This document shows, one piece after another, positions 8,315 to 16,993 of a stretch of DNA of 49,098 nt; position 1 is the stretch's first letter; each line of letters starts with the position of its first letter. The stretch is taken from contig DGSP01000041.1 of NCBI GenBank assembly GCA_002393555.1, forward strand, positions 52,374-101,471. Reading direction: 5' to 3'. The notes under the pieces were generated by a model. It was not told where the DNA came from. It saw only the letters and a program-made list of their open reading frames with translations, and did no database searches. The DNA is from Prevotellaceae bacterium UBA4359. Its GTDB lineage: Bacteria; Bacteroidota; Bacteroidia; Bacteroidales; Bacteroidaceae. The position numbers were made by a program, and so were the translations under genes.

Positions 8315-9091
8315 ATGGCCGAAGATGAAATACATAACGAGAAAGAAGAGTTCTCGGGGAAAAGTGCCTCGCAACTGACCCGAGAACTTCTACGCCTGAT
8401 TTTGGTCTTGATATGGCGCTTCCTTGTCTGGCTTTTCAAGCGTGTATTGAAAGGCATACTTTGGTGCATGCAGGCGATTGAGGATGGAATCATAAGACTC
8501 AATGACTGGTGGCACGACACCAACACGCAAGAAAAAGTGGCCAAAATCAAAGCGGCTCTAATCAAAGGCATCAACATAGCCGGAGATGGATGCGTCAAGG
8601 CGGTGGAAGTGGCCGGACATGGCCTCAAAATCGCTGCCAAAGCCACGGGAAAAGGAGTCGTCATCGGAGCCAAAGCCACAGGACGAGGCATCGTCATCGG
8701 GGCCAAAGCCACATGGCATGGAATCGTCCATTTAGGCCCCACCCTCAAGAGACTGGGCCGTCTGGTGGTTCAAGGCTATCGTGCCACCATCGCAGGTTTG
8801 AGACGATGGAGAAGAGGCATGAAACTGTCGCGCATCAGGAGGAGACGCGCTTATCAGGAGTTCCAGCGGAGAGGCGGCATGAAAGGATGGATGGTCAACA
8901 CATCGCGCAACATCAGAGACGACATCCAGAAATTCATGGAGGAAGACCAGCAAGAAGCGGCTCCCGATGCTGTGACCGAAGACGACATCATCGAAGAAGC
9001 ACTGGAAGAAGGTGCCAACGACGGGAAGAAGCCCATGAAGTTCGGGAAGTCTTTCATGTCACATGCCAAGAACTTTATGGATGTGGAGTGA
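8315..9091 (+). CDS. Hypothetical protein with hydrophobic helix and glycine-rich 11-residue repeats
   Basis: Not recognised. 258 residues. An acidic N-terminus (1-20) is followed by an amphipathic/hydrophobic stretch rich in Leu, Ile and Trp (about 22-50). A run of three near-identical 11-residue repeats based on AKATGKGVVIG lies at about 108-140, followed by a very basic segment (LRRWRRG, SRIRRRRA; about 160-195) and an acidic C-terminus (about 210-245). The repeats and base-rich segment suggest a membrane-surface or nucleic-acid contacting protein, but this is inference. It has its own probable -7 box and lies 46 bp before the MscS gene, which may be co-transcribed. Confidence 0.6.
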   Translation: MAEDEIHNEKEEFSGKSASQLTRELLRLILVLIWRFLVWLFKRVLKGILWCMQAIEDGIIRLNDWWHDTNTQEKVAKIKAALIKGINIAGDGCVKAVEVAGHGLKIAAKATGKGVVIGAKATGRGIVIGAKATWHGIVHLGPTLKRLGRLVVQGYRATIAGLRRWRRGMKLSRIRRRRAYQEFQRRGGMKGWMVNTSRNIRDDIQKFMEEDQQEAAPDAVTEDDIIEEALEEGANDGKKPMKFGKSFMSHAKNFMDVE

Positions 9092-9137
9092 AAGACTCCT
9101 TTTCAGAAATAACCAACACCACAAACAACGTATTCAC

Positions 9138-11690
9138 GTGAAGAAAATTCTTTTAACCCTCATACTGCTCATGGGCGTGTCGCTGTCTGGCCACGCTGTG
9201 CTGAAAGAGCGTGACCTCAGTAAAACGCTGCATGTCCTGCGCCTCGAACTCTACAACAAGTGGATGAAACAAAAGGAGCGGATGAAGCAGATGGAGGAAC
9301 GGAGCAAGGCTCAACACGAGCAGTTGGTCAGCATCATCAAACGCAGCGAAACCACCAGCCTCATCCTCTATTCGCAGGGCCAGGAGTTCACATTCGACAT
9401 GGCTTATGCCTGCCAAGAAGCCACCACACTATATCAGGAAATCAAGAGAACCACCATCCCTTTCGACCAAATCAAGTCCTACATCGAGATAGAGATAGAC
9501 AACTACGACAGCCTCATCTACTCGTTGCGGCAAATCCCGCCCGTCCTCGAAGACAGCATCAGCGGAAACGCCGCTTTCTCCCTCACCGATTCGACCTACA
9601 CGACTCCCGACAATGCCCAAAAGCCTTTCAGACTGGATGCGCAGGGCATTAAGGACCGTGCCATGTGCATCAGTTATGCCGAAGCACTTCGCGATAACAT
9701 GAGGATTATCCTGCTACGCGTCGAGAAGGACAACAAGTACTACTCCGACCTGTACAACCGCGTGGAGCGTCTGAACGACTACGCCCAGAAGAAATACACC
9801 ACCCTGCAGCAGAGCATCTTCATCAATCCCGGCACCAACTATTTCCAGATTCTCATGCAGATGCCACGGCACTGGAGGCGAGTGCAGGACGACTTCAGCA
9901 CCAAGTACAAGCCACTGAAAGAGAAAGGCCACAATGGAGAGTTTCAGGTCTATAAATCAGAATGGCGAGGCCCTATCGTGCTGTTTGCCAGCATCTTCAT
10001 GCTTGTTTACATTCTGGGAGGAGCCATCCTCAGCAACGTCTTGTTGCGCTGGTTAGTCCCCAAGCGTTTCCGCACCGAGAAATTCAAGCAGAAGCGCCCC
10101 ACCCTCATCACCACACTCGCCGTATTCTTCTTCGCCATCGCCGTCATGATTGTGCGCACTTTCATCCACCACAATCTGATGCTCATGGCCACCAGCCTCA
10201 TGATTGAGATGGCATGGCTGATTGAGGCCATCTTCATTTCCCTCATCATCCGCCTGAACGGCCAGCAAATCAGACACGGAGCCAAAATCTACACCCCCTT
10301 CATTCTGATGTCGCTCATCGTCATCTGCTTCCGCATCATCCTCATTCCCAACACGCTGGTCAACATCCTCTTCCCCCCTCTCCTGCTATTATTCACCATC
10401 TGGCAAATCATCGTACTCACCCAAAGCCGCAAGAACGTCCCCACCAGCGACTTCATCTACTGTCTCACCTCGCTGGTCGTCATGCTCGCATCCAGTGTGC
10501 TGGCTTGGATAGGCTTCACGCTGATGGCCGTACAGATTATCGTCTGGTGGACCTTCCAACTGGCAGCCATCGCCACCATCACCAGTTGCTACGACCTCAT
10601 GGAGATGTATGAAAACCGTGTCATACATCAACGCATCAAGAAAGCCTATGGCGACGAGATGACCGATGCCCAGATTCGCATGAGAATGAAACGCGGCGAC
10701 TTTGTCGATCAGACCTGGCTTTACGACTTCTTCAACCGTGCCTTCATCCCCGTGTGCGCCGTGTTCTCCTTCATGTTCAGTGTCTATATGGCAGCCGAGA
10801 TATTCGACCTCCGCCATCTGTGCATGAGTTGGTTCATGACCGAAATCGAGATTCCGCGCCTCATGTCGGCATCCGCCTTCAAGGTGTGCATCGTCATTGC
10901 CCTCTTCTTCATCTTCCGCTACATCAACTATCTGGTTCGTTCCTCGTGGTTCCGATACCGCACAAAGCAGAAAAACAAAGACTTCAACGCCACATTGGCC
11001 AAGAACATCATCGGGCTGGCCATCTGGGGCATCTACACCATTGCAGTGTTCCTCATGCTGCAAGTGCCTGGCACAGGCATCGCCATCGTCACGGGCGGTC
11101 TCTCCACGGGTATGGGCTTTGCATCGAAGAGCCTCCTGGAAAACTTCTTTTACGGCATATCTCTGATGAGCGGTCGTGTACGGGTGGGCGACTACATCGA
11201 GTACGATGGCACCATCGGCAAGGTGGAGAGCATCACCTATCAGAGCACTCAAATCACCACTCTCGACGGCAGCGTGGTGGCCATTCTGAACTCCGACCTC
11301 TTCGGCAAGAACTTCAAGAACCTTACCCGCAACCACCAGTATGAGCGCATCACCGTTCCCTTCGGCGTGGCATACGGCACCAACGTGGAGACGGTGCGCG
11401 AACTCATCACGGAAGGTGTGAAGCCACTCTGCCAGAAGGCCGACGACGGACGGCCCATCATCAACCCCAGCCATCCCATCAAGGTTGCCTTTTCCGACTT
11501 CGGAGCCAGCAGCGTCGATTTGCTGCTCATCGCCTGGGTGCTCGTTGACCACAAGATTTCGTTTGCCGCACAAGCCAAGGAAAAAATCTATCAGGTGCTC
11601 AACGAAAACCACATCGAGATTCCATTCCCGCAACAGGACATTTATATCCGAAGTATTACAAAAACGGAGCCCATAACGCCTGAAATGTGA
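9138..11690 (+). CDS. MscS-family mechanosensitive ion channel with large N-terminal domain
   Basis: Inner-membrane channel of 850 residues from the GTG at 9138, which gives a clean signal peptide (KKILLTLILLMGVSLSGHA); upstream in-frame codons give no such signal. Residues about 20-280 form a periplasmic, mostly helical and coiled-coil region. Then come several membrane helices (about 290-560) and the MscS core: pore helix TM3 with the Gly-rich GLSTGMGFASKSLLEN segment (about 650-670), the beta domain (VRVGDYIEYDG) and the alpha-beta C-terminal domain ending near residue 845. It resembles MscK/YbdG-size homologues and would release solutes on hypo-osmotic shock. The 3' end is followed by the tonB promoter. 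Confidence 0.88.
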   Translation: MKKILLTLILLMGVSLSGHAVLKERDLSKTLHVLRLELYNKWMKQKERMKQMEERSKAQHEQLVSIIKRSETTSLILYSQGQEFTFDMAYACQEATTLYQEIKRTTIPFDQIKSYIEIEIDNYDSLIYSLRQIPPVLEDSISGNAAFSLTDSTYTTPDNAQKPFRLDAQGIKDRAMCISYAEALRDNMRIILLRVEKDNKYYSDLYNRVERLNDYAQKKYTTLQQSIFINPGTNYFQILMQMPRHWRRVQDDFSTKYKPLKEKGHNGEFQVYKSEWRGPIVLFASIFMLVYILGGAILSNVLLRWLVPKRFRTEKFKQKRPTLITTLAVFFFAIAVMIVRTFIHHNLMLMATSLMIEMAWLIEAIFISLIIRLNGQQIRHGAKIYTPFILMSLIVICFRIILIPNTLVNILFPPLLLLFTIWQIIVLTQSRKNVPTSDFIYCLTSLVVMLASSVLAWIGFTLMAVQIIVWWTFQLAAIATITSCYDLMEMYENRVIHQRIKKAYGDEMTDAQIRMRMKRGDFVDQTWLYDFFNRAFIPVCAVFSFMFSVYMAAEIFDLRHLCMSWFMTEIEIPRLMSASAFKVCIVIALFFIFRYINYLVRSSWFRYRTKQKNKDFNATLAKNIIGLAIWGIYTIAVFLMLQVPGTGIAIVTGGLSTGMGFASKSLLENFFYGISLMSGRVRVGDYIEYDGTIGKVESITYQSTQITTLDGSVVAILNSDLFGKNFKNLTRNHQYERITVPFGVAYGTNVETVRELITEGVKPLCQKADDGRPIINPSHPIKVAFSDFGASSVDLLLIAWVLVDHKISFAAQAKEKIYQVLNENHIEIPFPQQDIYIRSITKTEPITPEM

Positions 11691-11723
11691 AAAAATCATG
11701 TTCTATCAATAAAAAAAACGCCA

Positions 11724-11760
11724 TTTGTAGCACACGAACAAAAAAAAAGTGTTACTTTTG
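11724..11760 (+). promoter_or_regulatory. tonB promoter
   Basis: TTTG at 11724-11727 and TACTTTTG at 11753-11760; the 25-bp gap is longer than the ideal 20. Leader of roughly 90 bases to the tonB start. Confidence 0.5.
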
Positions 11761-11855
11761 CCACGAAACTGGACAAGAACGTGCGTCGGCCCCAGCGGAA
11801 GACCAGTTCTTATCCCTTTCGACCAACAGCAATAACTAAAAAATAAATATAATCT

Positions 11856-12575
11856 ATGGAAGTAAAAAAATCAAAAAAAGCAGACCTTGAAGGTACCAAA
11901 AGCACCGGACTGCTCATTGGGTACATCGTAGCCCTTTCTGCCATGTTCGCTTGTTTTGAGTACACAACCCGCACGTTTGAGGAAACAGACCAAGTGTACT
12001 CTGTTGCATCCTTCGTGTCGGAGGAAGAAGTCGTTCCTATCACTCAACCCATCTTCACCGCAGCGCCACCTCCACCAGCCGAGACTCCTGCTGTGGCCGA
12101 GATTCTCGACATCGTCGATAACAACACCGACATCGAAGAGGAAAAGATTGAAACCTCTGAGGACACTCACGAGGCACAGTCTGGTCCTTCGGTTCAGCAC
12201 ACTTCCGGCCCTGTGATGGCAGCCCCTGGCCCCGTGCAGGAAGAGAGCGACGAGAACGAAATCTTTGAGGTGGTGGAAAAGAACCCATCCTTCCCCGGTG
12301 GCGACAAGGCTCTCATGCAGTGGCTGCAGAAGAACCTGAAATACCCGGCAGTCGCTCAGGAAAACAACATCCAAGGCCGTGTGACCGTACAGTTCGTGGT
12401 GAACAAGGACGGTTCCATCGTTGACCCCAAAGTGGTACGTTCGGGCGGCGACCAGTCTCTCGACAAAGAGGCCATGCGCGTGGTGCAGGCCATGCCGAAG
12501 TGGATTCCTGGCATGCAGCGCGGAAAGAACGTGCGTGTACGCTTCACACTCCCCGTCACCTTCCGTCTGCAGTAA
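11856..12575 (+). CDS. tonB: Energy transducer TonB
   Basis: 239-residue inner-membrane protein that carries proton-motive energy to outer-membrane TonB-dependent receptors. A basic N-terminus (KKSKKADLEG) precedes a single membrane helix (about 18-38). A periplasmic linker (about 40-150) is short in proline (one APPPPAE stretch) and rich in Glu/Asp. The C-terminal TonB domain (about 155-239) shows FPGGDKALMQWL, YPAVAQENNIQGRVTVQFVV and the end VRFTLPVTFRLQ. It heads the cluster tonB, polyprenyl synthase, tatD, tRNA-Ser, exbB, membrane protein, exbD, exbD, but its own terminator (12632-12671) shows it can be transcribed alone. Confidence 0.92.
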   Translation: MEVKKSKKADLEGTKSTGLLIGYIVALSAMFACFEYTTRTFEETDQVYSVASFVSEEEVVPITQPIFTAAPPPPAETPAVAEILDIVDNNTDIEEEKIETSEDTHEAQSGPSVQHTSGPVMAAPGPVQEESDENEIFEVVEKNPSFPGGDKALMQWLQKNLKYPAVAQENNIQGRVTVQFVVNKDGSIVDPKVVRSGGDQSLDKEAMRVVQAMPKWIPGMQRGKNVRVRFTLPVTFRLQ

Positions 12576-12631
12576 TCAAGTCTTGCGTCTCATTGCACCC
12601 ACTGCGGCATGAGAAAACGCAAATATGCCAC

Positions 12632-12671
12632 ATAGGGGGATGAGTTCACACAACTCATCCCCCTATTTTTT
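12632..12671 (+). terminator. Rho-independent terminator after tonB
   Basis: Perfect 15-bp arms (12632-12646, 12652-12666), a 5-base loop and a run of T. Strong intrinsic terminator, 57 bp after the tonB stop. Confidence 0.9.
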
Positions 12672-12686
12672 CAGCCCTCATCAAGC

Positions 12687-12755
12687 GTACCCGAGGGGTA
12701 CGGCACGGCGTAGTCGAGGGGTACGGCAAAGTGTAGTCGAGGGGTACGCTTTTCC
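12687..12755 (+). repeat. 23-bp tandem repeat array, family II (copy B1)
   Basis: Three units start at 12687, 12710 and 12733, each exactly 23 bp, with the shared segment CGAGGGGTACG. The first unit is a dyad, GTACCC-GAG-GGGTAC; the next two begin GTAGTCGAGGGGTAC. The same units occur on the other strand at 40350-40418. The outer ends (12683-12692 and 12742-12751) are complementary, so the RNA can also fold as one long hairpin followed by T residues. Confidence 0.85.
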
Positions 12756-12854
12756 ATCCGCCTCCCGAGAGACCCTCACAGCAGCAAAAAGCCCCTCACC
12801 TCACATCCCCATCCGGCCCCCTCAGAAAACAAAAACTTTACACATCAGACTAAT

Positions 12855-13823
12855 ATGTACACATCAGAAGAACTGACCACAATAATCAATCAAGAAGTAA
12901 GCAACATTGCATACCCCTCGGCCCCCGAAGGACTCTACGCCCCCATTCGCTACATCCTCTCCATCGGAGGGAAACGCATCCGCCCCCTGCTGATGCTGAT
13001 GGGCTATAACCTTTATAAAGAGGACGTTACATCCATCATGAACAATGCGCTGGCACTGGAAACCTACCACAACTTCACCCTGCTGCACGACGACCTGATG
13101 GACAAGAGCGACATGCGCCGAGGCAATCCGACGGTACACAAGAAGTGGAATGAGAACACGGCCATCCTTTCTGGCGACACCATGCTCATCATGGCCTACC
13201 AACTCTTCAACCAGGGCATGAAGAACGATGCCGCATGGAGCGCATTCATCGAGGCCACCCTCGGAGTGTGCGAGGGTCAGCAGTACGACATCGACTTCGA
13301 GACACGCACCGACGTGACCGAAGCCGAATACATGGAGATGATTCGGCTGAAGACCTCCCTCTTGCTGGGTTATGCCCTGAAAATCGGAGCCATCTTGGCC
13401 GGTGCACCGAAGGACGATGTGGACAATCTCTACACCTTCGGCGAGAAGATGGGCTTGGCTTTCCAACTGCAAGACGACTGGCTCGACGTGTATGGCGACC
13501 CGGCAACCTTCAAGAAGAAACTGGGCGGCGACATTGTCGATAACAAAAAAACCTTCATGCTCATCAATGCCTACCAACGTGCCAACACTGAGCAAAAAGC
13601 CGAACTTGACAAGTGGATGAAGGCGACCGACTGTGCCGCCGACGAGAAAATTGCAGCAGTTACACATATATATAATATATTAGGCATTGACAAACTCGCC
13701 CAAGAGGCCATCGAAAGACTCTTTGCCGTGTCGCTGCAAAGCCTCGACAAAGTGAAGGTGGAAGATGGCAAGAAAGCAGAATTAAGAAAATTCGCCCAAA
13801 GGCTGCTCGGAAGGAAATACTGA
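12855..13823 (+). CDS. Polyprenyl diphosphate synthase (trans-isoprenyl)
   Basis: Cytoplasmic all-helical trans-prenyltransferase of 322 residues, which condenses isopentenyl diphosphate onto an allylic primer; in this group the product is usually a long-chain quinone side chain precursor or geranylgeranyl/farnesyl diphosphate. Both Asp-rich motifs are present: DDLMD (about 80-84, after LLH) binding the primer, and QDDWLD (about 210-215). GGKRIRP near residue 38 binds the homoallylic substrate. It is an ordinary length for the family. It is 13 bp from tatD and probably in the same transcript. Chain length cannot be decided from sequence alone. Confidence 0.9.
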   Translation: MYTSEELTTIINQEVSNIAYPSAPEGLYAPIRYILSIGGKRIRPLLMLMGYNLYKEDVTSIMNNALALETYHNFTLLHDDLMDKSDMRRGNPTVHKKWNENTAILSGDTMLIMAYQLFNQGMKNDAAWSAFIEATLGVCEGQQYDIDFETRTDVTEAEYMEMIRLKTSLLLGYALKIGAILAGAPKDDVDNLYTFGEKMGLAFQLQDDWLDVYGDPATFKKKLGGDIVDNKKTFMLINAYQRANTEQKAELDKWMKATDCAADEKIAAVTHIYNILGIDKLAQEAIERLFAVSLQSLDKVKVEDGKKAELRKFAQRLLGRKY

Positions 13824-13836
13824 CAAGAAAACAGAC

Positions 13837-14652
13837 ATGATAGACACCCATGCACATATAGACGGGGCAGAGTTTGCCGACGACTTGGAGGCAGTCATCC
13901 ATCGGGCCAAGGAGGCTGGAGTGAGAAAAATCTTCGTCCCCGGCATCTGTCTGAAAGACACCCCCCACCTGCTGGAAGTTTGCAAGACTCACCCCGACTT
14001 CCTCCACCCCATGATAGGTCTCCATCCCGAAAACATCATGGACGAAGACTACCACGCAGCACTCGACCAACTGGAGCAACTCATTAACGACACCACCATC
14101 GCCATCGGCGAAGTCGGCCTCGACCTCTACTGGGACTCCACCCACAAAAGCGAGCAAATGGAAGTGTTCGACCACCAGATTCAATGGGCCGAAAAGTATG
14201 GCCTTCCACTGATGATACACTCACGCAATGCCCACGCCGAACTCATGCAACTCATGGAGAAGCACCGAACCAGCAACCTCAGCGGAGTGTTCCACTGTTT
14301 CACAGGCACCGAGGAAGAGGCCCGCGACCTTCTCAGTTTTCCGGGCTTCATGCTCGGCATCGGCGGAGTGCTCACCTTCAAGAAGTCCACATTGAGGGAA
14401 GTGGTGAAAAACACCATTCCACTGTCAAGGATTGTCCTCGAAACCGATTCCCCCTACATGGCACCGGTGCCAAATCGGGGCAAAAGAAACGAAAGTGCAT
14501 ACGTCAAATTCGTGGCAGAAAAACTTGCAGAGGTTTATGACACAAATTTTGACAAGATTGTGCTTCAAACCACAGAAAATGCCCTTAAAGTTTTCAAAAA
14601 AGTGACTTTTTTCAATAAAAATGAAAAGTTTCCTGACTTTTTCACCTCTTGA
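13837..14652 (+). CDS. TatD-family metal-dependent hydrolase/DNase
   Basis: TIM-barrel metal-dependent hydrolase of 271 residues; relatives are 3'-5' DNases or deoxyribonucleases acting in DNA repair or degradation. Family motifs: the initial THAHID (His4, His6) metal ligands, GEVGLDLYW near residue 91 (Glu ligand), MIHSRNAH near 127, FHCFTG near 150 and LETDSPYMAP near 201. A 20-residue Phe/Lys-rich tail follows the last barrel strand. It ends about 100 bp upstream of the tRNA gene. Confidence 0.9.
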   Translation: MIDTHAHIDGAEFADDLEAVIHRAKEAGVRKIFVPGICLKDTPHLLEVCKTHPDFLHPMIGLHPENIMDEDYHAALDQLEQLINDTTIAIGEVGLDLYWDSTHKSEQMEVFDHQIQWAEKYGLPLMIHSRNAHAELMQLMEKHRTSNLSGVFHCFTGTEEEARDLLSFPGFMLGIGGVLTFKKSTLREVVKNTIPLSRIVLETDSPYMAPVPNRGKRNESAYVKFVAEKLAEVYDTNFDKIVLQTTENALKVFKKVTFFNKNEKFPDFFTS

Positions 14653-14754
14653 ACGGAAAAAAATCATTATTTTTGTCTCGATTTATGGGTTCGTACTTTG
14701 TTTTTACCACAAAAAACGCCCTATCTGCGAGGAAAAAATCCTCCATCTGACAAA

Positions 14755-14842
14755 GGAGAGATGCTCGAGTGGCTGAAGAGGCACGCCTGGAAAGCGTGTA
14801 AACGTCAAAAGCGTTTCGGGGGTTCGAATCCCCCTCTCTCCG
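14755..14842 (+). tRNA. tRNA-Ser(GGA)
   Basis: 88-nt class II tRNA. Acceptor stem GGAGAGA (14755-14761) pairs with TCTCTCC (14835-14841); discriminator G. Anticodon stem CACGC/GCGTG encloses loop CTGGAAA with anticodon GGA at 14789-14791; a long variable arm typical of Ser follows, then a GGGGG/CCCCC T-stem with TTCGAAT. CCA is not encoded. A likely promoter is TTTTG (14671) with TACTTTG (14694-14700). It sits between tatD and exbB. Confidence 0.97.
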
Positions 14843-14946
14843 CAAAAAGAGAAAGAGAGGAAAAACCTCCTGTCGGCTTCCTCACTTCAGAAAAAAAGGA
14901 ATCTAAAAAAATTAAATAATTTATTAATCTTAAAATTTTCAACACA

Positions 14947-15768
14947 ATGAAAAAAGTTTTTGCAATCATTGCATTGATGGGTGTGTTCACATTTGGTATG
15001 ACACAGTCAGTTTCTGCTCAAGACGAAACAGCAGATTCTGCAGCAGTTGAGCAGGTTGATTCAGCAGCAGTTGACTCTGCAGCCGCTCCAGCCGTAGAGG
15101 AAGAGCCAGTTGAGTCAGAGCCAGTTGAGACGGGTATGTACAAGAACATCAAGACTAAGTTCATCGAAGGTTCTGCAGGCTTCATGGCACTCGTAGCCAT
15201 CGCCCTCATCCTCGGTCTTGCTTTCTGTATCGAGCGTATCATCTACCTCGCACTCTCTAAGGTGAACACCGTGAAACTGATTGAGGACGTTGAAAACGCT
15301 CTCCTCAACAAGGGCGACCTCGAAGGCGCAAAGAGCATCGCACGTGAAACTCGCGGTCCTATCGCCTCCATCTTCTATCAGGGCCTCACTCGTCTGAACG
15401 ACGGTGCCGATGCCGTGGAGAAGTCAGTGGTAGCATACGGTGCCGTACAGGCTTCCAAACTCGAAAGCGGCTGCTCTTGGATCACACTCTTCATCGGTAT
15501 GGCTCCATCACTCGGATTCTTGGGAACTGTGATTGGTATGGTACAGGCATTCGACGACATCCAGGCTGCAGGCGACATCTCTCCAACAGTCGTTGCAGGT
15601 GGTATGAAAGTGGCCCTTTTGACCACAATCTTCGGTATCGTCGTAGCCCTCATCCTTCAGGTATTCTACAACTACATCCTTGCTGAAATCGAAGGTCTCA
15701 CAGCCAAGATGGAAGACGCAACCATTTCTCTCCTTGACATCGTTGCAAAGTACAGCAACAAGAAGTAA
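14947..15768 (+). CDS. exbB: MotA/TolQ/ExbB proton-channel protein
   Basis: Inner-membrane proton-channel subunit that works with ExbD and TonB. 273 residues. An N-terminal signal-like helix (about 3-25, ending SAQ) is followed by an Asp/Ser/Ala/Val-rich linker (about 26-62) containing repeated DSAAV-type units, then the MotA/TolQ/ExbB core: TM1 about 78-98, TM2 about 175-198 (GMAPSLGFLGTVIGM, the family signature) and TM3 about 212-240 (ALLTTIFGIVVALI). The extra N-terminal segment is common in Bacteroidota ExbB. The start follows 104 bp of AT-rich sequence after the tRNA; no clear -7 box was found, so the mode of transcription is unclear. Confidence 0.92.
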   Translation: MKKVFAIIALMGVFTFGMTQSVSAQDETADSAAVEQVDSAAVDSAAAPAVEEEPVESEPVETGMYKNIKTKFIEGSAGFMALVAIALILGLAFCIERIIYLALSKVNTVKLIEDVENALLNKGDLEGAKSIARETRGPIASIFYQGLTRLNDGADAVEKSVVAYGAVQASKLESGCSWITLFIGMAPSLGFLGTVIGMVQAFDDIQAAGDISPTVVAGGMKVALLTTIFGIVVALILQVFYNYILAEIEGLTAKMEDATISLLDIVAKYSNKK

Positions 15769-15865
15769 ATGAATGATTTAGGAACACATCTGAAACCACA
15801 AAAACCCTAAGATGTTCCTACTCTCAGTCACCAACTAATTCTAAAACTTAAAGGAGAAAACAAAA

Positions 15866-16378
15866 ATGGAGAATACACAAGTAATAAGCGCACAAGACAA
15901 GGTTGAGAAGACCTCGAAGATTACGCTGTGGGTGCTCATCGGCATTTCCATCGTGGTCATGGCTCTCTTCCTGCTCGTCGGCTACGATACTCCCTACGAG
16001 GAGAATCCAAAGTTCAACGACCCTGCAATGACAGACCTCCTGATTATCTGGACCTATATTCTCATCATCGCGACAGCCCTTGCAACAGTCGGCGCAGTCA
16101 TCTACGGCTTCGTCAGCGGTGGCAACAAGTCAAAGAATGAGGACACTGGCATGGCCAGCAAGGCAGGCATCATGGCTTGGGGCACCTTCCTCGTCTCAGT
16201 TGTCATCGGCATCGTTGTCGGCATTGCCAACCAGAACGAAGTGCTGCTCATCAACGGTGAGCGTTGGAACGACCCAACCGACATTATCCTGACAGACACA
16301 TCAATGATTTCAATCCTGATTCTCACGATTGTAACCGTCATTGCCACCGTCTTCAGCATGGTAACCAACAAGAAGTAA
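15866..16378 (+). CDS. Four-helix membrane protein of the exb operon
   Basis: Not a named family to me. 170 residues with four predicted membrane helices (about 19-40, 58-82, 102-122, 143-165) and short polar loops; the loop between helices 1 and 2 carries YDTPYEENPKFNDPAMTD. It lies between exbB (97 bp upstream) and exbD (24 bp downstream), all in line, so it is probably an accessory of the ExbB-ExbD motor found in Bacteroidota. The role is inferred from position only. Confidence 0.7.
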   Translation: MENTQVISAQDKVEKTSKITLWVLIGISIVVMALFLLVGYDTPYEENPKFNDPAMTDLLIIWTYILIIATALATVGAVIYGFVSGGNKSKNEDTGMASKAGIMAWGTFLVSVVIGIVVGIANQNEVLLINGERWNDPTDIILTDTSMISILILTIVTVIATVFSMVTNKK

Positions 16379-16402
16379 ACCCTTTAACTCAGAGCAAATA
16401 TT

Positions 16403-16993
16403 ATGGGAAAGAAAAGAAAAATGCCAGGACTGAACACCAGTTCTACAGCCGACATCTCATTCATGTTGCTCATCTTCTTCCTTGTGACCACTTCAATGGA
16501 CACCGACCAGGGACTGGGCCGTACACTGCCCAAACCCCCAGAGGATGACCAGTTGAACAACGAAATCAAGGTTAAGGAACGTAATATCCTCAACATTCGT
16601 ATCAACAAGGACAACTATGTGATGATAGGCGATGACTACGCCACGCTCGCAGATGTAAAGGAGAGAGCCAAAGAGTTTATCAAGAACGAAGACAACAAGC
16701 CCAACCTGCCCGAACTCAAAGCCAAGAAAATCAAAGGACTTGGCAAAACGATGATGGTGACCGAAAATCACGTCATCTCTGTTCAGACAGACCGTGGCAC
16801 TGACTATGGAGTCTATTTCGCCGTTCAGGACGCTCTCGTAGCAGCCTACAACGAACTCCGCGATGAGTTGTCCAAGGCCGAGTTCGGTTACAAGTATGAA
16901 TTCTTGACCGAAGACCAGCAGAAAGCCATCCGCGAAGTCTATCCACAGAAGATATCTGAGGCAGAACCAAAGAAATATGGAGGACAACAATAA
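16403..16993 (+). CDS. exbD: ExbD/TolR-family biopolymer transporter, first copy
   Basis: Inner-membrane, periplasm-facing proton-channel partner of ExbB, 196 residues. The N-terminal LNTSSTADISFMLLIFFLVTTSM holds the membrane helix with the conserved Asp (Asp18) that carries protons. A periplasmic domain follows (about 45-190). It is longer than the usual 140 residues because of an insertion near 85-115. The stop and the next ATG overlap by one base (TAATG), so translation of the two ExbD proteins is coupled. Confidence 0.9.
   Translation: MGKKRKMPGLNTSSTADISFMLLIFFLVTTSMDTDQGLGRTLPKPPEDDQLNNEIKVKERNILNIRINKDNYVMIGDDYATLADVKERAKEFIKNEDNKPNLPELKAKKIKGLGKTMMVTENHVISVQTDRGTDYGVYFAVQDALVAAYNELRDELSKAEFGYKYEFLTEDQQKAIREVYPQKISEAEPKKYGGQQ

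Noticed and set aside
10389..11699. 436-codon minus-strand frame within the MscS gene
   Set aside because: His/Asp/Gly-rich shadow product of a well-supported channel gene.
12683..12751. Second terminator of tonB
   Set aside because: The arms could pair, but a complete terminator is already at 12632-12671 and the loop is long; recorded under the repeat array.
12625..12876. Small gene after tonB
   Set aside because: Begins inside the tonB terminator hairpin and runs through the family II repeats; product is Arg/Pro/Ser-rich with no conserved features.
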